A model generated the notes under the pieces. That model saw nothing but the letters and a program-made list of their open reading frames with translations, was not told where the DNA came from and did no database searches. From an uncultured Lachnospiraceae bacterium (GTDB lineage Bacteria; Bacillota; Clostridia; Lachnospirales; Lachnospiraceae), in contig CAMOUD010000008.1 of the NCBI GenBank assembly GCA_946626215.1, positions 1 through 38,507 on the forward strand: a DNA stretch of 38,507 bases, read 5' to 3'. The position numbers were made by a program, and so were the translations under genes. Positions 14,510 to 23,168 of the stretch are shown here, piece after piece; the first letter of the stretch is position 1, and each line of letters begins with the position of its first letter.

Positions 14510-15736
14510 ATGCGGCAAGGCAGCATACTGGAAATGAATCCCATGCTCCGGTTTCCGGTCCGGGACCTCTGCTTCTACGCTTCCTTCGGTCTTTATCTCT
14601 TTTTCGGGATCCTGAGCCAGAGCCTGTACCTGCACTTTTTTGAAGGGTTCCGCTACAGGATGATCATCGCCCTGGCCCTGGGCCTTCTGGTCCTCCATGA
14701 GGTCCAGTTCCTCCGTCTTCACGGGAGGGTTTCCCTGAGGACCTTCCTGACCTGCCTGCTCATGGCCGCGTGCGCCCTTTTTGCCCTTTCGGTGGCAAAG
14801 GGCATGCTCATGCTCTCGGCGGCCATCCTATTTGTCTATCTCTACGCCGCCCGGACCCTGTCCTATGAAAAGACGGCCGCCTTCGCGGCGGTGGTCATGG
14901 CCCTGGCCCTTTTCTTCGTGATCTTCTCCGCCTGGCGGGGATGGATCCCCGACTACATCCTGGAGATCAACAACCGGAGCCGGCACTGCCTGGGCTTCCG
15001 CTATACCCTCCTGCCCTCGGCCCTCCTGTCCCAGATCACGGCCCTGACCATCTGCGTCCGGAAGGAGAGGCTGACCCTTCAGGAGGGAGTCATCTGGGCC
15101 CTGGCCCACTATCTCATGTACCGCCAGACCATGTCCCGCCTGTCCTTTCTCATGGCCATGCTGGTCCTGGCGGCGGCCCTTATGATGAAGGCGGGCCTTT
15201 TCAGACCGGAGCGGCGTCCCGCCCTGACCCTGCTCATGGCCCTCTCCTTTGTGATCCTGGCAGGGGCGGCCTTTGTCCTGACCTGGACCTATGATCCCGC
15301 CTCCTCCTGGCAGGCGGCCCTCAACAAGGTCCTGACCGGCCGTCTTTACTACGGCCGGACCTCCCTGTCCCTCTACGGCTTCGGCCTCTTCCCCCGGAGG
15401 ATCGAGTGGGTGGGGAACGGCCTGGACGCCAACGGGGAAGCTCTGACCGGCATCTACATGTACGTGGACTGCCTCTATATCCAGATCCTCCAGCGCTACG
15501 GGATCCTCTTTACCCTGGCCCTTTTAGGGCTGCTGACGGCCGCCGCCCTCCGGGTCCGTGCCCGGGGAAGGTGGTACATCCTCCTGGTCCTGACCTACAT
15601 GGCCCTGACCTGCCTGGTGGACGACCTCTTCCTCTATCCCTTTTTCAACTGTATCTGGTTCATTCTTTCCGACGTCCTGGTGGGGCCGCCCATGGCCCTC
15701 AGGGAACCCGAGCAGGGCGCCGTTTCCCTTCTGTGA
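14510..15736 (+). CDS. Wzy-like polysaccharide polymerase (multi-spanning membrane protein)
   Basis: This 408-residue protein has about ten predicted membrane helices and a larger polar loop in its second half (about 265-320, containing GRLYYGRTSLSLYGFGLFP and WVGNGLDANG), the usual layout of O-antigen/capsule polymerases. A polymerase role is assigned from topology and from its place next to a Wzx flippase and Wzz-type proteins; sequence conservation in Wzy is too low to prove it. AAAGGAGG at 14498-14505 firmly sets the start. A TACAAT at 14475-14480 could be a weak internal -10, without a -35 box. Confidence 0.75.
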   Translation: MRQGSILEMNPMLRFPVRDLCFYASFGLYLFFGILSQSLYLHFFEGFRYRMIIALALGLLVLHEVQFLRLHGRVSLRTFLTCLLMAACALFALSVAKGMLMLSAAILFVYLYAARTLSYEKTAAFAAVVMALALFFVIFSAWRGWIPDYILEINNRSRHCLGFRYTLLPSALLSQITALTICVRKERLTLQEGVIWALAHYLMYRQTMSRLSFLMAMLVLAAALMMKAGLFRPERRPALTLLMALSFVILAGAAFVLTWTYDPASSWQAALNKVLTGRLYYGRTSLSLYGFGLFPRRIEWVGNGLDANGEALTGIYMYVDCLYIQILQRYGILFTLALLGLLTAAALRVRARGRWYILLVLTYMALTCLVDDLFLYPFFNCIWFILSDVLVGPPMALREPEQGAVSLL

Positions 15737-15748
15737 GGTGTCAAGAGC

Positions 15749-17233
15749 TTGAGCAAGCCTAAATCTCTGAAAAAGAATTTCATCATGAACGCCATCCTCA
15801 CGATGTCGTCCTTTATTTTCCCCATGATCACCTTTCCCTACGTGTCCAGGATCCTCCTGGCCGACGGTACGGGAAAGGTCCAGTTCGCGACCTCGCTGAT
15901 CTCCTACTTCACCATGTTCTCCCAGCTGGGCGTGCCCACCTACGGCATCCGGGCCGTGGCGGGGGTCCGGGATGATAAGGAAAAGCTTTCCCGGACCGTT
16001 CAGGAGCTCCTGATCCTGCGGGCCGTGACCACGGCCCTGGCCTACGCGGCCTTCTTTGTCATCCTCCTTACGGTGCCCCGGCTCCGGGAGGAGAGGCTCC
16101 TCTACCTGATCATGAGCGCCAACACCTTCCTGTCCTTCATCGGCATGGAATGGCTCTACAAGGGCCTGGAGCACTATTCCTACATCACCATCCGGCAGCT
16201 GATCGTCAAGTTCCTGTCCCTGATCCTCATGTTCGCCCTGGTCCATCAGAAGGCGGACTACGTGGTCTACGGGGCCATCGCCGTCTTTGCCGGCGCCGCC
16301 TCCAACATCTTCAACTTCATCCACGCCCGCCATTACGTGTCCATGAAGCCGGTGGGCCATTACAACGTCCGCAGGCATATCCGGCCGGTCCTGGTCTTTT
16401 TTGCCATGTCCTGCGCCACCATGATCTATACCCATCTGGATACGGTCATGCTGGGCTTCATGACCACGGACACGGACGTGGGCTACTACGGGGCAGCCGT
16501 CAAGATCAAGACCCTCCTGGTCTCCATCGTGACCAGCCTGGGCACGGTCCTCCTGCCCCGGGCCTCCTACTATGTCAAGCAGGGGAAGATGGAGGAGTTC
16601 AGGAGGGTCACCTCCAAGGCCCTCCGCTTTGCCATCCTCCTGTCCGCCCCCATGAGCCTCTACTTCATGATCTTTGCCCGCTACGGGATCCGGCTCCTTT
16701 CGGGCAACGGCTATGACGGGGCCATCGTGCCCATGATCATCATCATGCCCACCCTTCTCCTGATCGGCATGAGCAACATCACGGGCATGCAGATCCTGGT
16801 GCCCACGGGCCGGGAAAAGGTGGTCCTCTATTCGGAGATCGCCGGGGCCGTCGTGGACGTGATCATCAACGCCCTCCTGATCCCGGGCATGAAGTCCTCG
16901 GGCGCCGCCATCGGCACCCTGGTGGCGGAGGCCGTGGTCCTCTTCGTCCAGTACAGGGCGCTCCGGCCGGAGGTCAGGCCCATCCTGGGAGAGATCCGGT
17001 ACGCCAGCTTCCTGCCCGCCATGGGCCTGGGCGTCCTGGCCTCTGTATGGACCGTCTTTGTGGATTTCGGGCCCGGTGAAATGGGCGCCTTCCTGACCCT
17101 TCTGGCTTCCGCCGTCTGCTTCTTCGGCGTTTACCTGGGCTTCCTCCTGCTGACAAAGGAGCCCCTGGCGACGGAAATCGTATTCGGAACCTTAAAGAGC
17201 ATCCGGCAAAAGCTTTCGCGGAGAAAACAATGA
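15749..17233 (+). CDS. Wzx-type polysaccharide flippase
   Basis: This 494-residue polytopic protein (about 12-14 helices) of the MOP/PST exporter family flips lipid-linked repeat units outward. The N-terminus KKNFIMNAILTMSSFIFPMITFPYVSRIL and the FATSLISYFTMFSQLGVPTYGIRAVA block are typical of Wzx/RfbX. The start is TTG at 15749, preceded by GAGGTG (15734-15739) at 9-10 bases; ATG at codon 13 (15785) is a less likely alternative. The gene begins 12 bases after the Wzy-like stop, and its end overlaps the next start by four bases (ATGA, 17230-17233). Confidence 0.92.
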   Translation: MSKPKSLKKNFIMNAILTMSSFIFPMITFPYVSRILLADGTGKVQFATSLISYFTMFSQLGVPTYGIRAVAGVRDDKEKLSRTVQELLILRAVTTALAYAAFFVILLTVPRLREERLLYLIMSANTFLSFIGMEWLYKGLEHYSYITIRQLIVKFLSLILMFALVHQKADYVVYGAIAVFAGAASNIFNFIHARHYVSMKPVGHYNVRRHIRPVLVFFAMSCATMIYTHLDTVMLGFMTTDTDVGYYGAAVKIKTLLVSIVTSLGTVLLPRASYYVKQGKMEEFRRVTSKALRFAILLSAPMSLYFMIFARYGIRLLSGNGYDGAIVPMIIIMPTLLLIGMSNITGMQILVPTGREKVVLYSEIAGAVVDVIINALLIPGMKSSGAAIGTLVAEAVVLFVQYRALRPEVRPILGEIRYASFLPAMGLGVLASVWTVFVDFGPGEMGAFLTLLASAVCFFGVYLGFLLLTKEPLATEIVFGTLKSIRQKLSRRKQ

Positions 17234-18531
17234 CCAGAAACTATGATGATGAAATCGTGCTGGACCTGAGGCGGATCGCCCTGGCCCTGCGGCGCTATAT
17301 CCTGCCGGCCCTTCTGGCCATGGTCCTCCTGGGAGGCATGGGATTTGCCTACGGGACGGCCCGGCGCTATACCCGGTATACGGCCCGGGTCGACTTCTTC
17401 CTCTATGCCGACCGGGAGGGAAAAGTCCTCTACGGGGGGACCGAGGAGGAGGCCAAAGCGGCCGTCCAGGCCGGGACCACGGCCTTTGAGACCAGGGCCA
17501 GGACCTACGCGGACATCCTGACGGGCCCCGCCATGGCGCGGGCCATCCTTGACCGCCTGGACCTGGACATGGAGGCGGAGGACCTGGCAGACATGCTGGA
17601 CATGGAGATCCCCGACGACTTCCAGGTCATGCGGATCCTGGTGGAGGGCCGGGACAGGGACATGGTCCTGGCCGCCGCGGACGCCCTGGCAGACCTGGCG
17701 CCGGGCATGATCCGGACCCGGGTCGGGGCCGGAGCCGTCAGAGCGGCGGAGGAGGCCGTCCTGACCTCGGAGACCGTTGGAGGCCGGAAACGGTTCCTTT
17801 TTGCCGGCATGGCCGCGGGCCTTCTTCTGGTCCTGGGAGCCGGCTGCTGGAAGGAACTGCTCTACAGGGGCTTCAGGACAGAAGAAGAGATCGACCGGAC
17901 TCTGGGCCTTCCGGTCCTGGGCGCCCTGCCTGCCGGTGAGGAAGGCAGGCAGGAGGGCCTGCGCTACCTGCGCCTGTCCGTCCAGCGCCTTTTCCGGGAA
18001 AGCAGGAAGCCTCTCCGCAGAAAGAGGGGCAGGATCCTGGCCCTGGTCAGTCCCGACGCGGAGTCCGGGGCCGCCGGCCTGGCCGCCTCTCTGGCGGAGT
18101 CCCTGAGACAGGCGGGCATCCGGACCGCCCTGGTCACGGGAACGGAGGAGGACCCGGAGGCAGGGACCTACGCCCTGCCCGAACAGGATAAGGAGGCCGC
18201 CTTCTACAGCGGCCTGAAGGACGCGTATGAACTGATCCTGGCAGCGCCGGAGCCCCTTCTGGAGGCTCCCTGGGGGGCCGGGATCCTGGACCAGGCGGAA
18301 AAAGCCCTTCTGGTCATTGCCTATGACGGGACGGGAAGGAGACAGGCCAGGCAGGCCCTGGACCTGGCCCGGACCGGGACCTCGGGCATCCAGGGCCTTG
18401 TCCTGACAGGCCTTTCTCCGGACAAGGCCGGGGGAGACTCCCTGGAGCGGTTCCTGATGGGCGCCGCCGGAGAAAAGAGAGGGATTTCCGGTCTCTTCAG
18501 AGCCGGCAGAGGAAAAAAAGATGGAGAATAA
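17230..18531 (+). CDS. Wzz-type polysaccharide co-polymerase with degenerate BY-kinase domain (1)
   Basis: This 433-residue membrane protein has helices at about 22-44 and 188-207 flanking an external Wzz-like domain, as in chain-length regulators. The cytoplasmic C-terminal domain (about 265-425) keeps the length and order of a BY-type tyrosine kinase (Walker A position, ADP-binding strand, YELILAAPEP in place of Walker B). The P-loop at 274-283 reads SPDAESGAAG, without the GK[ST] core, and the Walker A' Asp pair is missing. No tyrosine-rich tail is present. It should not bind ATP in the usual way. It overlaps Wzx by 4 bases and the second copy by 11 bases. Confidence 0.8.
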   Translation: MTRNYDDEIVLDLRRIALALRRYILPALLAMVLLGGMGFAYGTARRYTRYTARVDFFLYADREGKVLYGGTEEEAKAAVQAGTTAFETRARTYADILTGPAMARAILDRLDLDMEAEDLADMLDMEIPDDFQVMRILVEGRDRDMVLAAADALADLAPGMIRTRVGAGAVRAAEEAVLTSETVGGRKRFLFAGMAAGLLLVLGAGCWKELLYRGFRTEEEIDRTLGLPVLGALPAGEEGRQEGLRYLRLSVQRLFRESRKPLRRKRGRILALVSPDAESGAAGLAASLAESLRQAGIRTALVTGTEEDPEAGTYALPEQDKEAAFYSGLKDAYELILAAPEPLLEAPWGAGILDQAEKALLVIAYDGTGRRQARQALDLARTGTSGIQGLVLTGLSPDKAGGDSLERFLMGAAGEKRGISGLFRAGRGKKDGE

Positions 18532-19819
18532 ACGGACGAATCGAAATATCCTGGCAGACCTGGGCGCGATCCGGGGACTGCTGATCCGGAGCCTGTCCCT
18601 GATCCTGGCGGCAGCCCTGGTCTCAGGCGGCCTCATGTATTTCCGCCTCCAGAGGGGCTTTACCCCCCTCTACCAGGCCTCGGCCTACCTGATGGTCTCC
18701 TCGGACAGCGCGCCGGAGGAAGAGGCCGATACCCTGGAGGTCCAGGACCAGGAGGCCTATATGAAGACCCTGATCGCCACCTACGCCAACCTGATCCGGG
18801 GCCAGACCCTCCTGAACCTGACCATAGGGACCCTGGACCTGGACTGGTCCTACGAGAAGCTCCTGGGCCGGTGCGAGGTGGCCTCCCTGGCAGGGACCCA
18901 CATCATTGTGGTCAACGTGACGGACTCCGATCCTGAAAAGGCCCTGGACATCGCCAGGACCATCGTATCCCTGGCTCCCGGCGTCCTCATGGACATGGTG
19001 GGAGAGGGCTCGATCCGGGAGATCGAGCAGGCCTATGGAAAGCCCGCGGCCATCAATTCCGTCTCCAATATCAAGATCCTGGCGGCGGCTGTGGCCGGCG
19101 GCCTCCTGGCCTGCCTGGTCCTGGCCTGCCTGATCCTCTTCCGGAAGTCCTTCCAGACGGCGGCCCTGGCCGCCCGGCAGACGGGCCTGCCCGTCCTGGG
19201 GACCCTGCCCAAAGGGACAGGAGAGGAGAAGGAAAAGAGGGTCGAAGGCCTGCGCCTGGTCCTGTCCCGGATCCGGCACGCCCTGCCTCCCGCGGATCCT
19301 GAAGAGGGAAGAGTCGTCCTGGCGGCCGACGCGGCGGCAGGGGACGGAGCCCTGAAGACCTGCCAGAGCCTGGCGGCCCTGGGCGTCCGGGGCGGTCTCC
19401 GGGTCCTGGTGGCCGACGGGAACCTCCGGCGGTCCGGAAAGGCGAAGGAGGGAAAGGCGGCCGAGGGATTGACAGACCTTCTTTCCGCCCGCCGCAACAG
19501 CTGGCGGAACATGGTCCAGACAGGGGCAGGCGGGGACTTCCTTCCGGCCGGGACCCCGGTCCGCGGCGGAGCTGACCTCTGGCAGAGCCCGGAGGCGGCC
19601 CGGCTCTTTAAGGAGCTCCGCCGGGAGTACGACCTGGTCTTCCTGGTCCCGCCCGCGGCCTCGGCCTTCCCCGACGCGGCCGCCCAGGCCCCGCTGACGG
19701 ACGGCGCCGTCTTTTTCCTGACCCTGGGCCAGACGGCCCGCAGGGACGCGGCCGCTGCCGTAGACCTGGTGGCCCCCATGGACTGTCCTCTTCTGGGCCT
19801 GGTCCTGACAGACCTCTGA
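18521..19819 (+). CDS. Wzz-type polysaccharide co-polymerase with degenerate BY-kinase domain (2)
   Basis: This 432-residue relative of the upstream gene has the same plan: helices at about 22-44 and 185-207, an external Wzz domain and a cytoplasmic kinase-like domain. The kinase-like part is easier to recognise here: VLVADGNLRR matches the Walker A' 'DADLRRP', GLTDLL and FLPAGTPV match conserved CpsD blocks, and RREYDLVFLVPP matches Walker B. However, the P-loop is AAAGDGALKT (271-280), with Ala277 and Leu278 in place of Lys-Ser, the second A' Asp is Asn, and the Walker B Asp is Val. No tyrosine cluster is seen. The ATG overlaps the end of the preceding gene by 11 bases, suggesting fixed stoichiometry. 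Confidence 0.82.
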   Translation: MENKRTNRNILADLGAIRGLLIRSLSLILAAALVSGGLMYFRLQRGFTPLYQASAYLMVSSDSAPEEEADTLEVQDQEAYMKTLIATYANLIRGQTLLNLTIGTLDLDWSYEKLLGRCEVASLAGTHIIVVNVTDSDPEKALDIARTIVSLAPGVLMDMVGEGSIREIEQAYGKPAAINSVSNIKILAAAVAGGLLACLVLACLILFRKSFQTAALAARQTGLPVLGTLPKGTGEEKEKRVEGLRLVLSRIRHALPPADPEEGRVVLAADAAAGDGALKTCQSLAALGVRGGLRVLVADGNLRRSGKAKEGKAAEGLTDLLSARRNSWRNMVQTGAGGDFLPAGTPVRGGADLWQSPEAARLFKELRREYDLVFLVPPAASAFPDAAAQAPLTDGAVFFLTLGQTARRDAAAAVDLVAPMDCPLLGLVLTDL

Positions 19820-19834
19820 AAAAAGGCGTCCGCG

Positions 19835-19863
19835 TTGCAAAGAAGCCCGATTTAGTATATGCT
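19835..19863 (+). promoter_or_regulatory. promoter of the cytidylyltransferase-SDR pair
   Basis: TTGCAA (19835-19840), a 17-base spacer and TATGCT (19858-19863) lie in the 112-base gap before 19932. TATATG at 19856-19861 is an alternative -10 with a short spacer. Confidence 0.5.
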
Positions 19864-19931
19864 GACAAAGGCAGAACCGAAAACGCGCCCGGCCTTTTCC
19901 CCGCCGGGGTCTCATAAAGAAAGGAAACCGC

Positions 19932-20654
19932 ATGAACACAGCAGTCATCATTGCCGGCGGATCCGGCAGCAGAATGGGACAGGACATCCCCAAGCAGTTC
20001 ATTAACGTCTATGACAAGCCGATCCTGATCTATACCCTGGAGGGCTTCCAGCGCCATCCCCAGATCGACGCCATCCTGGTGGTCTGCATCGACGGCTGGC
20101 ATGAGATCCTCAGGGCCTACGCCAAGCAGTTCAACATCGACAAGCTCAAATGGATCGTTTCCGGCGGCGGCAGCGGCCAGGAATCCATCCGGAACGGCGT
20201 CTTTGCCCTGGAGGGCATCTGCGGCCCCGACGACGTGGTCATCATCCACGACGGCATCCGGCCCCTGGTGGATGAGTCGGTCCTGTCCGACGTCATCGCC
20301 AAGGCCCAGAAGTACGGCAACGGCGTGACCAGCCTCCCCTACAATGAGCAGATCTTCGTGGTGAACGAGGACGATCCCACCACCACCACCCGCTTCATCC
20401 CCCGGGAGACCCTGCGCCGGGTCTCCACCCCCCAGGCCTATAAGTTCGGAAAGCTGGACTGGGCCTATCACGAGGCCTTTGAAAAGGAGATCGGCATCTA
20501 CGGGTCCCACTATACCAACACCATGATGGTGGAGCTGGGAGAGACCCTTCACTTCGCGGCGGGCTCCGACAAGAACATCAAGCTGACCACCAAGGATGAC
20601 CTGGAAATGTTCAAGGGCTATCTCAAACGGGAAAAGGAAAACTGGTTAAAGTGA
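19932..20654 (+). CDS. IspD/TarI-family cytidylyltransferase
   Basis: This 240-residue enzyme has the CTP-binding signature IIAGGSGSRMGQDIPKQF at about 6-23, then GGGSGQESIRNG near 78-89, VIIHDGIRPLVD near 101-112 and a late KLTTKDDL motif. The family couples CTP to polyol or methylerythritol phosphates. IspD serves isoprenoid synthesis, while TarI-type members make CDP-ribitol for teichoic acids. The placement beside a CDP-polyol-transferase/LicD cluster and the immediate coupling to an SDR favour the polymer role, but a housekeeping IspD cannot be excluded from sequence alone. An aaaggaaa site about 12 bases upstream precedes the ATG. Confidence 0.85.
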   Translation: MNTAVIIAGGSGSRMGQDIPKQFINVYDKPILIYTLEGFQRHPQIDAILVVCIDGWHEILRAYAKQFNIDKLKWIVSGGGSGQESIRNGVFALEGICGPDDVVIIHDGIRPLVDESVLSDVIAKAQKYGNGVTSLPYNEQIFVVNEDDPTTTTRFIPRETLRRVSTPQAYKFGKLDWAYHEAFEKEIGIYGSHYTNTMMVELGETLHFAAGSDKNIKLTTKDDLEMFKGYLKREKENWLK

Positions 20655-21718
20655 TGAAAGTATACGAGAACAGCAAGTATCAGGAAGATATCAGAAGGAT
20701 CGCGGGCCTTCCCCTCCCCTGGGACAAGCTTCAGGGAAGCTCCGTCCTTCTTTCCGGCGCCACCGGTCTGGTAGGGTCCTTCCTGGTGGACGTCATCATG
20801 GAAAAGAACGCCGCGGACGGCCTCTCCTGCCAGGTCTACGCCCTGGGCAGGAACGCGGAAAAGGCAAAGAACCGCTTCGGCAACCACTGGGACAGCCCCC
20901 TCTTTACCTTTATTCCCTACGATATCAACAAGCCCTTCGTCAGGGATGACATCGGGGATGTGGGCTATGTCCTCCACCTGGCCTCCAACACCCACCCGGT
21001 GGCCTACGCCACCGATCCCATCGGGACCATTACCACCAACATCATCGGGACCGCCAACATGCTGGACTTCGCCTTTGCCCATAAGGCCGTCCGCAGCGCC
21101 TTTGCCTCCTCCAATGAGATCTACGGGGAGAACCGGGGCGATACCGAGAAGTTCGACGAGTCCTACTGCGGCTATATCGACTGCAACACCATGCGGGCCG
21201 GCTATCCGGAATCCAAGCGCTGCGGCGAGGCCCTCTGCCAGGCCTATATCCGGCAGAAGGGCATGGACATCGTGGTGCCCCGCCTGACCAGGTCCTACGG
21301 CCCCACCATGCTCATGTCGGACACCAAGGCCATCAGCCAGTTCATCCGCAAGGGCATCGCCGGGGAGGACATCGTCCTGAAGAGCGCCGGGACCCAGTAC
21401 TATTCCTATACCTATGTGGCAGACGCCGTCTCCGGCCTCCTGACCGTCCTCCTGAAGGGAGAATGCGGCCTGGCCTACAACATCGCGGACGACGCCTCCG
21501 ACATCATGCTCAAGGACCTGGCGGCCATCATCGCAGGCAAGGCCGGCAGGAAGGTGGTCTTCGAGCTTCCCGACGAGGTGGAGGCGGCCGGCTACAGCCG
21601 GGCCACCAAGGCCCGCCTGGAAGGAGCCAGGCTCAAGGCCCTGGGCTGGGAGCCCTTCTATGATATCCGGTCCGGCCTGGAGAGGACCCTGGATATCCTG
21701 GGAGAGATGCAGGCCTGA
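20654..21718 (+). CDS. NAD-dependent epimerase/dehydratase (extended SDR)
   Basis: This 354-residue Rossmann-fold enzyme has the cofactor loop GATGLVG at 35-41, a conserved LHLASNTHP block near 108-116, SSNEIYG near 151-157 and the catalytic YPESK near 183-187. Extended SDRs of this group act on nucleotide sugars (epimerisation, dehydration, decarboxylation). Its ATG shares one base with the stop of the cytidylyltransferase (TGATG at 20652-20656), so the two are translationally coupled and probably act in sequence on a CDP- or phospho-linked substrate. It is not a TarJ-type alcohol dehydrogenase, so the product is probably not simple CDP-ribitol. The exact substrate is unknown. Confidence 0.85.
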   Translation: MKVYENSKYQEDIRRIAGLPLPWDKLQGSSVLLSGATGLVGSFLVDVIMEKNAADGLSCQVYALGRNAEKAKNRFGNHWDSPLFTFIPYDINKPFVRDDIGDVGYVLHLASNTHPVAYATDPIGTITTNIIGTANMLDFAFAHKAVRSAFASSNEIYGENRGDTEKFDESYCGYIDCNTMRAGYPESKRCGEALCQAYIRQKGMDIVVPRLTRSYGPTMLMSDTKAISQFIRKGIAGEDIVLKSAGTQYYSYTYVADAVSGLLTVLLKGECGLAYNIADDASDIMLKDLAAIIAGKAGRKVVFELPDEVEAAGYSRATKARLEGARLKALGWEPFYDIRSGLERTLDILGEMQA

Positions 21719-21796
21719 GAGAGCGGATGACCTGCCGCCGGCCTGGTCCGGTCTGAAAAAAGCGTCAGGCACAGAATAGAAACGAAAAGAAAGAAG

Positions 21797-21839
21797 GCCC
21801 CGCGGCCCGTCCCTGGAAGGATGGACCGCGGGGCATTTT
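21797..21839. terminator. bidirectional terminator between convergent genes
   Basis: gccccgcgg (21797-21805) pairs with ccgcggggc (21826-21834), with further inner pairing (ccgtcc/ggatgg with a G-U). ATTTT follows on the + side and an A-rich run precedes it, so it can serve both the SDR gene and the minus-strand acyltransferase. Confidence 0.85.
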
Positions 21840-21858
21840 CGTGTCTTCCGGACCGCCT

Positions 21859-22923
21859 TTACAGGCTGACCAGTTTTTTCAGGTAAGGGATCTTTGAGAG
21901 GACAAAGGCAAGGATGGAAGAGCCCAGGAGGAGGACGGCGAAGCAGAGGCACTGGCTCCTGGCCCCGGACAGGGAGTGGCTGATCAGGTAGACCTTGCGG
22001 ATGAAGGGATGGATCAGATAGATGCCCAGGGTCAGGGGAGAAAAGAAGGAAAGGGCCCTTTCCATGCCCGCCCCCAGGGGGATCCGCATCAGGAGAGCGA
22101 AGAGGCAGACCACGTAGGCGGCCATCAGAGGATCGTCATAGAAGTATTCAGCGGCATCCGCGAAGCCCATCCGGTGGATCAGCAGGTTCTGCTGGACCAG
22201 GACGGCCCCGGCCAGAAGGAGAGCCGCCGGGAGGTGGAGGAGGAAGGGGACTTTCCTTTTGACGATCCGGCAGACCCGGGGCATGAGGCCGCCCAGAAGG
22301 AAGTACTGGAGCCAGGTCCAGACCCGGAGGGTCTCGTAGAAGGAGGCGGCCAGGGGCTCCCCGATCAGGTAGGAGACCAGCTGGAGCAGGACCCCGGCCA
22401 GGGCAAGAGGGATCCAGATCCGGAGGAGCATCCGGAAGCGGGCCCCGGAGCGGCCGTCCGTCCGGTTCAGCCAGGTCCCGAAGAGGGGGATCAGGAGGAG
22501 AAAGACCAGGGCGGAGGCGGCCAGGTACCACATGTGCCAGACGCAGTCCCAGAGGGACCCGTGGTTGAGAAAGCTGACCGCGATGGCCCGGGGAAGGCTG
22601 AGGAGCCCGTAGGAGCTCAGGTCCGCCCCCTTTGCCAGGCGGACCAGGAGGACCAGGAAGAACTCGGGCACGATCCAGAGGAGGCCCAGCCGGACCAGGG
22701 CCCGGGCCTTTTTCAGACAGTAGGAGGAATCCCCCCGGTCCTTCTGGAGAACGAACCAGCCGGTGGACATGAAGAAGGCCGGAATGGAGAAGCCGCAGAG
22801 GAGATAGGCGGTCCTGGAGAGGAACGCCCGGGTCCCATGGAAGCTGTGCAGGCCTATGACCATCAGGCAGGCCAGGCTCTTGACCAGGTCGATGTTGTAG
22901 TTTCGGGTCGATGCGGGACTCAT
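21859..22923 (-). CDS. membrane acyltransferase family 3 protein
   Basis: This 354-residue membrane protein has about ten helices. It starts RNYNIDLVKSLACLMVIGLHS, the acyltransferase-3 (OafA/WecH-like) signature with the conserved catalytic-type His about 20 residues in, followed by FSIPAFFMSTGWF. The C-terminal FFSPLTLGIYLIHPF is also typical. These enzymes O-acetylate exported sugars or wall polymers, so it may decorate the polymer made upstream. The minus-strand start is fixed by AAAGGAGG (plus-strand cctccttt at 22929-22936). It is transcribed on its own from a TGC-TATACT promoter. Confidence 0.92.
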   Translation of the reverse strand: MSPASTRNYNIDLVKSLACLMVIGLHSFHGTRAFLSRTAYLLCGFSIPAFFMSTGWFVLQKDRGDSSYCLKKARALVRLGLLWIVPEFFLVLLVRLAKGADLSSYGLLSLPRAIAVSFLNHGSLWDCVWHMWYLAASALVFLLLIPLFGTWLNRTDGRSGARFRMLLRIWIPLALAGVLLQLVSYLIGEPLAASFYETLRVWTWLQYFLLGGLMPRVCRIVKRKVPFLLHLPAALLLAGAVLVQQNLLIHRMGFADAAEYFYDDPLMAAYVVCLFALLMRIPLGAGMERALSFFSPLTLGIYLIHPFIRKVYLISHSLSGARSQCLCFAVLLLGSSILAFVLSKIPYLKKLVSL

Positions 22924-22961
22924 AAGGGCCTCCTTTCCGCGGCCGGGACCGGCGCATGCCC

Positions 22962-22970
22962 AGTATAGCA
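22962..22970 (-). promoter_or_regulatory. extended -10 promoter of the acyltransferase gene
   Basis: Read on the minus strand this is TGC TATACT, a near-consensus extended -10 about 40 bases before the start. The -35 region is poor. Confidence 0.6.
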
Positions 22971-23002
22971 GAAAAAAAACCGGTTTGCATCTGCCTGCCT
23001 GC

Positions 23003-23034
23003 TTGACGATTTTAAGGAAATATTTTAATATAAT
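23003..23034 (+). promoter_or_regulatory. promoter of the secreted beta-helix protein
   Basis: TTGACG (23003-23008) lies 17 bases before TAATAT (23026-23031). A perfect TATAAT at 23029-23034 overlaps it at a 20-base spacing. The region 23010-23085 is strikingly AT-rich compared with its surroundings. The leader to ATG 23169 is about 130 bases and contains no clear hairpin. Confidence 0.6.
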
Positions 23035-23168
23035 TTTAAAAACTAGTAAAAATATTGAAATATTTTCTTAACATTTAGAAGAAAGAGGAGTATGCTTAGG
23101 GAAGGATACCGGGAAACTGTGTCAGGTCCGATCATGACAAGCGTGTCAGCGTACTCGAGGGGGACCAG

